From NCBI RefSeq assembly GCF_030295915.1, contig NZ_AP027361.1:1426001-1490000 (forward strand): 64,000 nt of DNA, given 5' to 3'. The translations under genes were made by a program, and so were the position numbers. Shown piece after piece: positions 1 to 8,775 of the stretch; position 1 is the first letter of the stretch; each line of letters opens with the position of its first letter. Source of the stretch: Thalassotalea sediminis. Its GTDB lineage: Bacteria > Pseudomonadota > Gammaproteobacteria > Enterobacterales > Alteromonadaceae. A model generated the notes under the pieces. That model saw only the letters and a list, made by a program, of their open reading frames with translations, was not told the origin of the DNA and searched no databases.

Positions 1-1
1 T

Positions 2-61
2 ATGAGCACTTTTAACGGTAGACACTATAATTATAAAAAGCTCTTTAAAGACAAGAGTTAA
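2..61 (+). CDS. possible C-terminal tail of a gene that begins before the window
   Basis: A frame open from the left edge ends at a TAA at 59-61 and would encode about 19 residues ending in NYKKLFKDKS. The basic, lysine-rich end looks like a natural protein C-terminus, and the next gene starts 55 bases later on the same strand. Too little is visible to name a family, and it could be a chance open frame. Confidence 0.25.
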   Translation: MSTFNGRHYNYKKLFKDKS

Positions 62-116
62 TTGATGGCAGAGGGATATTGCAAAGAATAATAGCTTTTT
101 CTGAATTGGAGGAAAA

Positions 117-1112
117 ATGCCGTCAAGCGAAGAACTTATGCGAGTAATAAAGGTTCAGACAGAAATTGCTAAACTAGGGTTAGATTTGGGCGCTGTAATG
201 CAATATGTTGTTGAACAAACCTTAAATTTGATAAGTGCAGATGGGGCAGCGATTGAATTAGCTGAAGGCGAAGATATGGTGTATCGAGCTGCCGCTGGAA
301 TATCGTCTGAAAACCTTGGCTTAAGACTAAAGATGAGCGCTAGTTTATCTGGCTTATGCGTCACGTCTGGAAATGTTCAATTGTGCTCTGACTCAGAAGC
401 TGATCAGCGCGTCGATCGTTCTGCGTGTCGACAGATTGGTTTGCGGTCAATGATTGTTTTACCTCTTAAGTATATGGATACCACTGTAGGTGTTTTAAAA
501 GCCATGTCATTAATGCCAAATAATTTTAGTGACAAAGAGACTGATTTACTGAATATACTGACTGACATGATCGCTGCCGCTATGTTTTTTGCGGCGAAGT
601 ATGACAAGGATGCTTTGTACTATAAGGCTACACATGATTGTATGACGGGATTGGCTAACAAAGCTTTATTTATGGATCGATTAAGGCACACAATTAACCA
701 ATCAAATACAGAGCATCACCAATCAGCCATTGTGATAGCTGATATGGATGGGTTAAAACAAGTAAATGATAACTACGGCCATCGAGCAGGGGATGAGGCG
801 ATAAAGGAATTTGCCTATCGCTTAAAGCTGATTATTCGTAGATCTGATACAGCAGCCAGAATTGGCGGTGATGAATTTGGGCTTATATTGACGCCTATAG
901 AAAATCACGAAGCTTTAGAGATAATTATTCAACGGCTAAAATCGAAGCTAACTTATCCACTTGAATTCGAAAACAACCAGTTTAAACTCATGGCTAGTGT
1001 AGGAAGTGCGTTGATTCCTCACGATGGCAGAGAAATAAATAATTTGATAGATACTGCAGACCAACGAATGTACTCAGTTAAGAAATATCGAAAAAATAAA
1101 CGTAGAGTTTAA
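117..1112 (+). CDS. GAF-GGDEF diguanylate cyclase
   Basis: Predicted cytoplasmic diguanylate cyclase that makes cyclic di-GMP from two GTP. Residues about 10-160 form a GAF-like sensory domain, and about 170-325 the GGDEF domain. The active-site GGDEF is at residues 250-254, and an RxxD inhibitory site (RRSD, 241-244) lies five residues before it, so product inhibition is expected. No transmembrane segment or signal peptide is visible. The ATG at 117 has a GGAGG ribosome site at 105-112. The gene stands alone: folK follows after more than 100 bases. The GAF ligand cannot be read from sequence. Confidence 0.9.
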   Translation: MPSSEELMRVIKVQTEIAKLGLDLGAVMQYVVEQTLNLISADGAAIELAEGEDMVYRAAAGISSENLGLRLKMSASLSGLCVTSGNVQLCSDSEADQRVDRSACRQIGLRSMIVLPLKYMDTTVGVLKAMSLMPNNFSDKETDLLNILTDMIAAAMFFAAKYDKDALYYKATHDCMTGLANKALFMDRLRHTINQSNTEHHQSAIVIADMDGLKQVNDNYGHRAGDEAIKEFAYRLKLIIRRSDTAARIGGDEFGLILTPIENHEALEIIIQRLKSKLTYPLEFENNQFKLMASVGSALIPHDGREINNLIDTADQRMYSVKKYRKNKRRV

Positions 1113-1246
1113 AATTAATAAAAAGAACATAATGCAGTAAAAGAAAAGGGGTTTCTCGCCATTTTAAAAAGAATTTAAACCTGAACCGCAATATTTTAAT
1201 GTGATAATATTTACTTTTGGTATTTTTATTCGCTAGGGAAGTCGTT

Positions 1247-1744
1247 GTGGCTAGAGTTTACGTAAGCCTTGGAAGTAACATTAATCGTGAGTATCATATT
1301 CGTCGTGCTTTAGACGCGCTAGCGAGCTATTTTTCTCCGCTTATTCTCTCTAAAGCATATGACTGTGAGCCTGTGGGTTTTATTGGTGATAATTTCTTAA
1401 ATTTAGTGGTAGGTTTTGACACCGACTGTTCAATCGCTGAGATCACGGCCATTTTACGAGAAATTGAAGATGATAACGGCCGCGTAAGAACAGGCCCCAA
1501 ATTTTCTGCTAGAACGTTAGATATTGATATTCTTACTTATGATGATGTAGTTGGTCACGTTAATGGCGTTACATTACCTCGTGGTGAGATTACTGAAAAT
1601 GCTTTTGTTTTATTACCGCTAACAGACGTTGCTGGCGAACAACTGCATCCACAACTACAGAAATCCTATACCGAAATCTGGCAAGCTTATGACCAAGCGA
1701 GTCAAAAATTATCTGTGATTGATTTTTCCTGGCAACCTAGCTGA
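1247..1744 (+). CDS. folK: 2-amino-4-hydroxy-6-hydroxymethyldihydropteridine diphosphokinase
   Basis: HPPK transfers pyrophosphate from ATP to 6-hydroxymethyl-7,8-dihydropterin in folate synthesis. The protein (about 165 residues) opens with the family signature VYVSLGSN and carries the C-terminal motif with RTLDIDIL, whose acidic residues bind the two magnesium ions. A longer frame opens at a TTG at 1217, but its first ten residues do not fit the family. The GTG at 1247, preceded by AGGGA at 1235-1239, gives MARVYVSLGSN and is the likely start. It lies just upstream of other pterin genes but is separated from folX by 176 bases, so it is probably transcribed separately. Confidence 0.92.
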   Translation: MARVYVSLGSNINREYHIRRALDALASYFSPLILSKAYDCEPVGFIGDNFLNLVVGFDTDCSIAEITAILREIEDDNGRVRTGPKFSARTLDIDILTYDDVVGHVNGVTLPRGEITENAFVLLPLTDVAGEQLHPQLQKSYTEIWQAYDQASQKLSVIDFSWQPS

Positions 1745-1920
1745 AGTAAATAAACGGTTAACCAGCTAGCCTTTAAAACGCATGTTATAAGTTGTTTTTT
1801 GAGCAGTTTTTTATGTATTAGCCAATTAATATTTGGTTAAAGTCAGCAACCACATGAACCAAATATTATCGTAAAACGTATATACTTAAGATGATAAAGA
1901 ATTATAAATAGGCCAAATCC

Positions 1921-2298
1921 ATGAACCACAATGCCATAATAACAATTACTAACTTAAGGCTACGAACCTTTATCGGCTTTAATGAAGAAGAAAAAAGTAA
2001 GCAGCAAGATATCGTTATTAACGCTGAAGTGCATTATCCCGTGAATAAGTTATGTTTAAATGACAACGTTGATAACGCTTTAAACTATAAAACCATCTGT
2101 AAAGATATTATTAGTCACGTTGAAAACGGGCGTTTCTTATTATTAGAGAAATTAACCAGTGATGTACTTGGCATTTGTGTCGATCATCCGTGGGTTAATT
2201 ACGCCAAAGTAACCATTGATAAGCCTCATGCCTTACGTTTCGCTGATTCAGTGTCTTTAACCTTGAGTTACCAAGCAGAGTCAGGAGAGTCATCATGA
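1921..2298 (+). CDS. folX: dihydroneopterin triphosphate 2'-epimerase
   Basis: FolX epimerises 7,8-dihydroneopterin triphosphate to dihydromonapterin triphosphate. At 125 residues it is the normal length, and it matches the E. coli FolX pattern closely: [14 protein letters not shown] near residues 11-24, DNALNYKTI in the middle, [11 protein letters not shown], and the C-terminal [13 protein letters not shown]. These favour FolX over the related aldolase FolB. It is the first gene of folX-folE-folM: its TGA overlaps the folE ATG by four bases (ATGA), which points to translational coupling. Confidence 0.93.
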   Translation: MNHNAIITITNLRLRTFIGFNEEEKSKQQDIVINAEVHYPVNKLCLNDNVDNALNYKTICKDIISHVENGRFLLLEKLTSDVLGICVDHPWVNYAKVTIDKPHALRFADSVSLTLSYQAESGESS

Positions 2299-2933
2299 TT
2301 AGTAACGAAGCACAATTGGTGCGTGACACACTTATTGAGAAGGGCTTAGAAACGCCTCTTGTGCCAAGCTCAATGTCTGCCGAAGACAAGTACGGTCGTA
2401 TTAAGGGGTTGTTAACCGAGGTGGTAAGTACACTAGGCTTAGATTTAAGTGATGACAGTTTAGCGGAAACGCCGCACCGCATAGCTAAAATGTATGTGCA
2501 TGAAATATTTTCGGGTTTAGATTATAAAAATTTTCCGTCAATTTCCGTTATTGAAAATAAAATGGCCGTTGATGAAATGGTGAAAGTTACTGATATTAAT
2601 TTAACTTCAACATGTGAACATCATTTCGTGACAATAGATGGTTTAGCCCAAGTTGCTTATATTCCAAATAAAAAGATTATTGGTTTATCAAAAATAAATC
2701 GCCTTGTGCGTTTTTTTGCACAACGTCCGCAAGTGCAAGAGCGCTTAACTCAGCAAATATTGGTAGCAGTACAAACCTTAACGGAAACAGACAATGTCGC
2801 TGTTTCGATTAATGCAACGCATTATTGTGTAAAATCACGAGGTATTATGGATGTAAACTCAAAAACATCTACTACTGCATTAGGGGGGATTTTTAAAACG
2901 AACCCACAAACACGTGCGGAGTTTTTAAAGTGA
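2295..2933 (+). CDS. folE: GTP cyclohydrolase I
   Basis: FolE (type 1) converts GTP to 7,8-dihydroneopterin triphosphate, the entry step to folate and other pterins. The zinc ligands are visible as Cys107 and His110 in [12 protein letters not shown], and Cys178 in HYCVKSRG. The signature [18 protein letters not shown] is intact, and 212 residues is the usual length. It overlaps folX upstream (ATGA) and folM downstream (GTGA), so the three form one translationally coupled operon. Placement between folX and folM suggests that this copy supplies tetrahydromonapterin synthesis. Whether the genome has another GTP cyclohydrolase I is not visible here. Confidence 0.96.
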   Translation: MISNEAQLVRDTLIEKGLETPLVPSSMSAEDKYGRIKGLLTEVVSTLGLDLSDDSLAETPHRIAKMYVHEIFSGLDYKNFPSISVIENKMAVDEMVKVTDINLTSTCEHHFVTIDGLAQVAYIPNKKIIGLSKINRLVRFFAQRPQVQERLTQQILVAVQTLTETDNVAVSINATHYCVKSRGIMDVNSKTSTTALGGIFKTNPQTRAEFLK

Positions 2934-3664
2934 GCCAAGTAATATTAATTACCGGTATTGGCAAACGGTTAGGTTTAGCTTTAGCACAACAGATGTTGGC
3001 GCAAGGATACAAGGTCGTTGGTACCTATCGAACGGAATACCCTGTGCTAACATCGCTGAAGCAACAAGGTGTTGACTTATATCAAGTTGATTTTTACCAG
3101 CAAGCGCAGGTTGACGACTTTATTGCAAGCATAAAACGTGATTACCATGCATTGCGCGCTATAATCCATAATGCATCTGACTGGTTGCCTGACAATTATC
3201 AACTAGACACAGACCATTACGCACCCGCAGAAATTATGCAAAAAATGATGACCATACATGTTGGCATACCATACCAGCTAAATTTGGCTTTACAGTCATT
3301 ATTAATAGCTAACGATAATACCGAAAGTAACTTTGCAGATATTATTCACATTAGTGATTATGTCGCTGAAAAGGGCAGCAAAAAGCATATTGCATATGCG
3401 GCAAGTAAAACGGCGTTGAATAGTTTAACCATGTCTTTTTCTGCACTTTTAGCGCCTAAGGTAAAAGTGAATTCTATATCACCTGCGTTAATTAAGTTTA
3501 ATGAAGGAGATGATGATGCGTACAAAGAAAAGGCGCTTTCTAAAGCGTTATTACCTAAAGAAGCTGGCTTTAATGAAATAACACAAGCGATTGAATTTAT
3601 ACTTAATAGCCAGTTTATGACTGGACGCAATTTACAACTAGATGGCGGCAGACATTTAAAATAG
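2930..3664 (+). CDS. folM: dihydromonapterin reductase, SDR family
   Basis: FolM reduces dihydromonapterin to tetrahydromonapterin with NADPH and has weak dihydrofolate reductase activity in known members. The SDR fold shows an N-terminal ITGIGKRLG nucleotide-binding turn, the NAS motif near residue 81, a serine in ISDYV (142), and the YxxxK pair Tyr156/Lys160 in YAASK. The C-terminal LDGGRHLK matches E. coli FolM. It starts with GTG inside the folE stop region (GTGA overlap). A strong terminator follows about 64 bases downstream, closing the operon. Confidence 0.93.
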   Translation: MSQVILITGIGKRLGLALAQQMLAQGYKVVGTYRTEYPVLTSLKQQGVDLYQVDFYQQAQVDDFIASIKRDYHALRAIIHNASDWLPDNYQLDTDHYAPAEIMQKMMTIHVGIPYQLNLALQSLLIANDNTESNFADIIHISDYVAEKGSKKHIAYAASKTALNSLTMSFSALLAPKVKVNSISPALIKFNEGDDDAYKEKALSKALLPKEAGFNEITQAIEFILNSQFMTGRNLQLDGGRHLK

Positions 3665-3727
3665 TGTTACCGAAGCAACGTTTACCTTAACTCGTTCATC
3701 ACTTGAGTAACTGTTATTAATGCAAAA

Positions 3728-3761
3728 GCGTAGTCTCTCTGATGTGACTACGCGTTTTTTT
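3728..3761 (+). terminator. intrinsic terminator of the folX-folE-folM operon
   Basis: An 8-bp perfect stem, GCGTAGTC at 3728-3735 and GACTACGC at 3746-3753, encloses a 10-nt loop. A T-run at 3755-3761 follows directly. Confidence 0.88.
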
Positions 3762-3875
3762 CATCATATTATTTATTTTTTTGCTCGGCAGTTTTACTAC
3801 AAACCTTTTAAAATAACCTATGCTTAACATTCCGCTCAATAGATTCTGTCTATCTATAATAATAAGGACTTGTTA

Positions 3876-5954
3876 ATGCTTTTCACTCGAATATTACTGT
3901 TATTTGCGATTACTAACATTTTATTAGTGAACGCGAATGCAACCGAAAAAGAAGTGCCTTCCCATTACTTTACCGCTGAACGTGTATTTGATATCGAATA
4001 TGCCACGGATCCTCAAATATCACCCAACGGTAAAAAAGTTGCTTATGTGCGCCATACTATGGATAAAATGACGGATCAAGACAAAAGTCAGATATGGCTT
4101 ATTGATCTTGTTTCCGGTAGCCATTTGCCTCTACTAGAAGGGAAACAATCAAGTTGGTCACCGCGTTGGTCGCCAGATAGTAAAACACTCCTTTATTCAA
4201 CTACGTCTGATGGTAAGGTTGAATTAAGGTTATTCTTTGTCGCCGCTAACCGATCCTTAACATTATCGCAATTTACCCGTAGCCCTTCTAATGCTGTTTG
4301 GTCACCAGACGGAAAACAGATCGCTTTTAATATGTTTGTTAAAGGTGAAAAGCCGAGTTTCGCTAAGCCCATTAGTGCACCAGAAGGCGCAACGTGGAAT
4401 GAAGCCGTTAAAGTTTATGATGACTTAATTTTTCGTTTTGATGGCTCAGGGTATTTAGAAGTAGGTACCGACCAGGTGTTTTCGCTTCCTGTAGAGGGGG
4501 GCACACCTCGGCAGTTAACTTTCGGCGAAGCCGATTTAACCATGGCGAGTTGGTTAAACAATAATACGATTTTGGTCGAAGGAAATACTAATGATGATCG
4601 TGATATCGATATTATTGAAAGTGATATTTATCGTATTTCACTCGATAATTTATCAATGCAGGCACTTACAGACAGAGATGGTCCAGATAGTTCACCAATT
4701 GTCTCACCGAATGGCAAATTAATCGCTTATCGAGGATACACTGATAAACGTTTGTCTTATCAGCAAAGTAACCTCTACATTATGGACGCCGATGGCGGTA
4801 ACAAAAGAGAGTTAGCGAAAGACTTTACGGGTGCAATTGGGCAAATGCAATGGTCGCCAGATGGGAAATCTTTATTGGTATTATCTGAAGATCATGGTGT
4901 ATTAACACTGTTTAATATTAGCTTGCGCGGCAAGGTTAAACCGGTTACGTCAAATATTGGTGGTGGCTCAATAGGACGTCCTTATGCAAGTGGTAGTTTT
5001 TCGGTTAGTGCTAATAAACAACCAAAAATTGCCTACATGTTAGGTTCTCCTGACCGACCATCAGAAATAAGTATTACCTCGATTACAGGGAAAAACAGTA
5101 GCGTACTTACAAAGCTTAATAATGACTTATTGCCGTATTTGAACATGGCAACGGTTGAAGAAATTAAAGTAACCTCTAGTCATGATGGCAAAGAAATTGA
5201 AGCGTGGGTCGCACTACCGCCAAACTTTAAGGCAGATGGAAGTTTTCCGATGATATTAGAAATTCACGGTGGTCCTTATGCGATGTATGGTCCTTACTTT
5301 GGTAGCGAAATTCAACGATATGCTGCAGAAGGTTACGTAACCGTATGGTCTAACCCTAGAGGTTCAACAGGCTATGGTGAAGATTTCGCCCTAGAGATAG
5401 ATCTAAATTATCCAGGCAATGATTATCATGATTTAATGTCAGTGGTAGACGAATTGATTAAGCGTAAATATGTGAGTGATGAGCGCTTGTTTGTGACCGG
5501 AGGCTCCGGCGGTGGCATTTTAACCGCATGGATCGTGACTAAAACAAATCGATTTGCAGCTGCTGCGTCTATAAAGCCGGTGATCAATTGGATGACGATG
5601 GCTTTAGCTGGCGATATTGCACCTTTTGTTAGACGACATTGGTTTAGACAAGATCCTTGGTCAAATCCTGATGCATTTTTAAAATATTCCCCGATCCGTT
5701 ACATGGATAAAGTCACGACACCAACAATGGTAATGGTCGGCGAGGAAGACTACCGAACGCCCACATGGGAGGCAGAACAATTTTATACTGCGTTAAAAAT
5801 GCTTGATGTTGATACGGCATTAATTCGTGTCCCTAATGCGCCTCATTACATTGCCTCTCGTCCGAGTCGGCTTATTGCCAAAACTGATAATATTATGGGC
5901 TGGTTTGCTAAATACGATCCAGTAAAAATTAAACAGAAAGGTAATAAAGAATAA
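3876..5954 (+). CDS. secreted S9 family prolyl oligopeptidase
   Basis: Serine peptidase of the S9 (prolyl oligopeptidase / acylaminoacyl-peptidase) family, expected in the periplasm. An N-terminal signal peptide (LLLFAITNILLVNANA) is followed by a WD/PD40-type beta-propeller with repeated SPNGK and SPDGK turns (about residues 30-400) and a C-terminal alpha/beta-hydrolase domain. The likely catalytic triad is Ser544 in GGSGGG, Asp625 in GEEDYRTP and His657 in NAPHYI. The ATG at 3876 fits the AAGGA at 3863-3867 better than the TTG at 3870. It appears monocistronic. Substrates are probably short peptides, but the specificity cannot be read. Confidence 0.92.
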   Translation: MLFTRILLLFAITNILLVNANATEKEVPSHYFTAERVFDIEYATDPQISPNGKKVAYVRHTMDKMTDQDKSQIWLIDLVSGSHLPLLEGKQSSWSPRWSPDSKTLLYSTTSDGKVELRLFFVAANRSLTLSQFTRSPSNAVWSPDGKQIAFNMFVKGEKPSFAKPISAPEGATWNEAVKVYDDLIFRFDGSGYLEVGTDQVFSLPVEGGTPRQLTFGEADLTMASWLNNNTILVEGNTNDDRDIDIIESDIYRISLDNLSMQALTDRDGPDSSPIVSPNGKLIAYRGYTDKRLSYQQSNLYIMDADGGNKRELAKDFTGAIGQMQWSPDGKSLLVLSEDHGVLTLFNISLRGKVKPVTSNIGGGSIGRPYASGSFSVSANKQPKIAYMLGSPDRPSEISITSITGKNSSVLTKLNNDLLPYLNMATVEEIKVTSSHDGKEIEAWVALPPNFKADGSFPMILEIHGGPYAMYGPYFGSEIQRYAAEGYVTVWSNPRGSTGYGEDFALEIDLNYPGNDYHDLMSVVDELIKRKYVSDERLFVTGGSGGGILTAWIVTKTNRFAAAASIKPVINWMTMALAGDIAPFVRRHWFRQDPWSNPDAFLKYSPIRYMDKVTTPTMVMVGEEDYRTPTWEAEQFYTALKMLDVDTALIRVPNAPHYIASRPSRLIAKTDNIMGWFAKYDPVKIKQKGNKE

Positions 5955-5964
5955 CTTAACTTAC

Positions 5965-5995
5965 GCGCCTGTTAATTTCTTTAGTAGGCGCTTTT
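5965..5995 (+). terminator. weak intrinsic terminator after the S9 peptidase gene
   Basis: A 6-bp stem GCGCCT (5965-5970) and AGGCGC (5986-5991) is followed by only four T residues. It is well placed, 11 bases after the peptidase stop. Confidence 0.6.
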
Positions 5996-6163
5996 ATGTA
6001 TTGTAAACGTAGCGGGCATTTGCTGTTAGCCCTCATACAAACGGCAAGTCATCATAGTCTATTCTACTCTAGCATGTACTTATATGTAGCAGGTATAATC
6101 TGCTTTTCACATTAACGATGTATCGTTAACGACTATTTTCTTTATTTCACTGTTAGGGGCGTT

Positions 6164-6688
6164 ATGCCAGATTTTCTCCTTTCTCAAATATTGGTTACTT
6201 TTACATTAGCGATTGAATGCTATGCCATGCAACTTAAGAACAAAGATCGTATTTTGGCGCTCTTATCGTTGAGTTGTTTGTTTAATGGCATCCACTATTT
6301 ATTGTTAGATCAACCAACGGCAGGCTATATCTTTTTATTTTCTAGTGTTCGCTTTTTAATCTCTATTAAATGGAAGTTACAATGGATGGCGGCAGCGTCG
6401 CTGTGTGTGAGTTTATTTATTACGATATATAGCTATATTGGTTTTTTAAGTATTTTAGGTTTTTTCGCAACCGTGTTTATTACGACGGGCTCATTTAGTA
6501 AAAATGATAAGTTTTTACGTTTAATGATGATTTTAGGCGGATCACTGTGGTTGCTTCATAATATAATTTTATGGACGCCTGTGGGGATATTAGTTGAGAT
6601 AATTTTTGTTGGTAGTAGTGCTATCGGCTATTATCGCTATTACCTTGCCGGACGATTAAAAAATAACGCGGTAAAAGAGCCAGAATAA
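6164..6688 (+). CDS. YgjV family inner membrane protein
   Basis: Integral membrane protein of 174 residues resembling the Imp-YgjV family, whose function is not established. Five or so hydrophobic segments are visible, and short hydrophilic turns such as QLKNKDRI and SFSKNDKF separate them. The family-like features are the N-terminal FLLSQILVTFTLAIECYAMQ and the C-terminal region with WLLHNIILWTPVGILVE. The start ATG at 6164 follows AGGGGCG. Neighbours are unrelated, so context gives no hint of function. Confidence 0.8.
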   Translation: MPDFLLSQILVTFTLAIECYAMQLKNKDRILALLSLSCLFNGIHYLLLDQPTAGYIFLFSSVRFLISIKWKLQWMAAASLCVSLFITIYSYIGFLSILGFFATVFITTGSFSKNDKFLRLMMILGGSLWLLHNIILWTPVGILVEIIFVGSSAIGYYRYYLAGRLKNNAVKEPE

Positions 6689-6843
6689 AACGTTACTATA
6701 TTGAAGTTACTATATATTGTCGCATCTGTTGCTAACACGACAACTCTTGCGAGTTATAGTAAAGAAACCTAGTGTTAATTATCAGCAGGCTGGTGTTTTG
6801 TTGGTTTAACGATTGCGTTAAAAAGGATAATTGAGGCTTAACA

Positions 6844-7149
6844 ATGAAGAGGGTGTATACCAATGAAAGTCGCTTTCTTGTAAATAACATTAAAGATCTC
6901 ATCGATGCTCAAGGTATCCCGGTTTTTGTTAAAAACGAATACGCACAAGGTGCGATGGGGGAAATTTCTCCATTTGATTGTTGGCCTGAAGTCTGGGTTG
7001 TAAATGATGCTGATTATGAACGCGCGAAAGACATTATAGATAGAGCGCATCAGAATCAATACGCTGATGATTGGATATGTAATCATTGTAGAGAACAAAA
7101 CGCTGCCTCATTTGATATTTGTTGGAATTGTCAGCAAGAAAGTAAATAG
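6844..7149 (+). CDS. DUF2007 protein with C-terminal zinc ribbon
   Basis: A 101-residue soluble protein with two parts. Residues 1-70 resemble the DUF2007 (putative signal-transducing) ferredoxin-like fold. Residues 76-97 form a treble-clef or RanBP2-like zinc finger, with Cys79, Cys82, Cys93 and Cys96 in the spacing C-x2-C-x10-C-x2-C and tryptophans next to the cysteines. Zinc binding is inferred from this spacing. The biological role of the family is unknown. It seems to be its own transcription unit. Confidence 0.78.
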   Translation: MKRVYTNESRFLVNNIKDLIDAQGIPVFVKNEYAQGAMGEISPFDCWPEVWVVNDADYERAKDIIDRAHQNQYADDWICNHCREQNAASFDICWNCQQESK

Positions 7150-7252
7150 TACGAGTAGGTTTGTGTTTTACGTGTTGACCATGGATATCTTTAACAACTA
7201 TGATAAAGCGCAGTAAAAACAGCATCAACAGCGTAATAAGGAGTGTTACACA

Positions 7253-7561
7253 ATGAATTCGCTTGCTACTAAAGAAAAAGTTGCGCTTTTTAGCTGCTTA
7301 CTCATTGCCTTTGCATTGTTGATTGCAGGCGCATACAAGTTTTTACTTGCGCATATCTCGGGTTTAGCATTATTAAACATTTTAGGTGTTAGTCTTATTT
7401 TCATTGGCACAGGATGTACGCCAAAGCTATTCTTTACTCCGATAAAACAGCTGTTTTCCAGCACACATAAACAATACACTTTGATTAATGAAAAAATACA
7501 GCAAAGCATCGTGATTATTGGTTTGCTTTTGGCAATGGTTGCCATGCTGTTGGGTTTTTAG
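7253..7561 (+). CDS. small hypothetical membrane protein
   Basis: I do not recognise a family. The 102-residue protein has three hydrophobic stretches (about residues 10-30, 36-52 and 84-101), consistent with an inner membrane protein, with a polar loop (about 58-83) between the second and third. An AAGGAG ribosome site lies about 10 bases before the ATG. It is followed at short distance by the DUF1801 gene on the same strand, so the two could be cotranscribed. Confidence 0.6.
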   Translation: MNSLATKEKVALFSCLLIAFALLIAGAYKFLLAHISGLALLNILGVSLIFIGTGCTPKLFFTPIKQLFSSTHKQYTLINEKIQQSIVIIGLLLAMVAMLLGF

Positions 7562-7586
7562 TTTAATTAGAAAAAGGAGTAAGGTA

Positions 7587-7649
7587 TTGATTAATATGAT
7601 TATAACTAATTTTTCGCTCGTTAATGATTACCTGATTAAAAATGCATGA
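7587..7649 (+). CDS. possible 20-codon leader ORF coupled to the DUF1801 gene
   Basis: A TTG at 7587 lies seven bases after a good AAGGAG at 7574-7579. The frame runs 20 codons to a TGA at 7647-7649, overlapping the first eight bases of the DUF1801 gene. The DUF1801 start at 7642 has no ribosome site of its own, so translation of this short frame could deliver ribosomes to it. No protein family is recognisable. Confidence 0.3.
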   Translation: MINMIITNFSLVNDYLIKNA

Positions 7650-8046
7650 AGATGTAAAACAGAAGTTTGATCGCTACCCTAGTCATGTCGCAAAAATACT
7701 AATAGAAGTCCGTTCATTGATTTTTAGTATCGCGAAAGATAATGGCATCGAAGATTTATCTGAGACTTTAAAGTGGGGTGAACCTAGCTATCTTTGCAAA
7801 ACAGGAACTACCATACGCTACGACTGGAAAGAAAAGGATCCTCACCACTTTTTTATTTATTTCCATTGCCAGACTAGATTAATTGATACGTTTAAAGAAG
7901 TATATGGCGATACATTCAACTATCAAGGCAATAGAGCCTTAGTCTTTGCTTTAGGTGACCCAATACCGATTAACGAACTTTCTCATTGCTTGTTATTAGC
8001 ATTGTGTTACAAAAAACGTAGACACCTTAATCTGTTAGGTGCGTAA
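7642..8046 (+). CDS. DUF1801 domain protein
   Basis: A 134-residue cytosolic protein resembling the DUF1801/YdhG fold (a YjbR/CyaY-like alpha-beta domain of unknown function). The recognisable features are the N-terminal VRSLIFSIAKDNGIED helix, the LKWGEPSYLCK motif and the strand with HHFFIYFHCQTRLI. The ATG at 7642 is the first possible start, because an in-frame TGA lies at 7633. No Shine-Dalgarno sequence precedes it, whereas a strong one lies further upstream at a short leader frame. No functional context is visible. Confidence 0.75.
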   Translation: MHEDVKQKFDRYPSHVAKILIEVRSLIFSIAKDNGIEDLSETLKWGEPSYLCKTGTTIRYDWKEKDPHHFFIYFHCQTRLIDTFKEVYGDTFNYQGNRALVFALGDPIPINELSHCLLLALCYKKRRHLNLLGA

Positions 8047-8303
8047 AATATATTTTTATAGCTATTCTATGAGCTCCTTCAAACTGTGTTGATAACGATA
8101 CAGAACGCAGTTACGACGATATGGTTTAAATATTTAATCGTTCGAACGCGGAAAACATTGAACGGATAACGAACAATAGAGATGAAAATCTTGATGGTGC
8201 AAAGTGCTTATGAGTTGCGTTTTGTTGATAAAACAAGCGGTATATCGGACTAACTTCCAAGTAAAGACTTGCTTAATAACGATGAACTTATAATTGAAGT
8301 ATT

Positions 8304-8750
8304 ATGATCACTAAATTAACGATGAGTAACGAGCTTGTTGCTCGCCAGGTTTATCGCGTTTTTCAGCGTTCCTACAAGATAGAAGCGACACTCATTGGTG
8401 TTGACAAGTTTCCGCCATTGTTTAGACCATTAGCAGATTTTGTTGATAGCCAAACCGAATTTTATGGTGTTATCGATGGTGATGCGCTGACCGCCGTTAT
8501 TGAAGTAAGCGCAGATGGTGAGTATCTAATGATTGATAGCTTAGTTGTTGACCCTGATTATTTTAAACAAGGGCTCGCCGGTAAACTGCTGCAGTTTGTT
8601 ATGGAATACACCAGCTTTAACAAACTCATCGTAGAAACAGCGACGCTGAATAAACCGGCAATAAGGTTGTATCAAAAATATGGCTTTTGTATCAATCGTT
8701 ATTATACGCCCGCTCACGGGATTGAAAAAGTCGTGATGACGTTGAAATGA
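8304..8750 (+). CDS. GNAT family N-acetyltransferase
   Basis: A 148-residue acetyl-CoA-dependent N-acetyltransferase. Motif A is visible as LVVDPDYFKQGLAGKLL (about residues 77-93), where Q-G-L-A-G forms the pyrophosphate-binding loop. The C-terminal AIRLYQKYGFCINRYY is the usual GNAT motif B. Substrate is unknown. The upstream ribosome site is weak (GAAG). It converges on the sortase gene, with only 25 bases between the stop codons. Confidence 0.82.
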   Translation: MITKLTMSNELVARQVYRVFQRSYKIEATLIGVDKFPPLFRPLADFVDSQTEFYGVIDGDALTAVIEVSADGEYLMIDSLVVDPDYFKQGLAGKLLQFVMEYTSFNKLIVETATLNKPAIRLYQKYGFCINRYYTPAHGIEKVVMTLK

Positions 8751-8775
8751 CGGTTAAATTTAAAAACGATTGAGC

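Noticed and set aside
1217..1246. N-terminal extension of folK from a TTG start
   Set aside because: The ten extra residues do not fit the family and there is no ribosome site, whereas GTG 1247 has both a good site and the expected MARVYVSLGSN beginning.
8181..8252. 23-codon frame between the DUF1801 and GNAT genes
   Set aside because: No ribosome site, no recognisable protein, and the surrounding 257 bases look like ordinary intergenic DNA.
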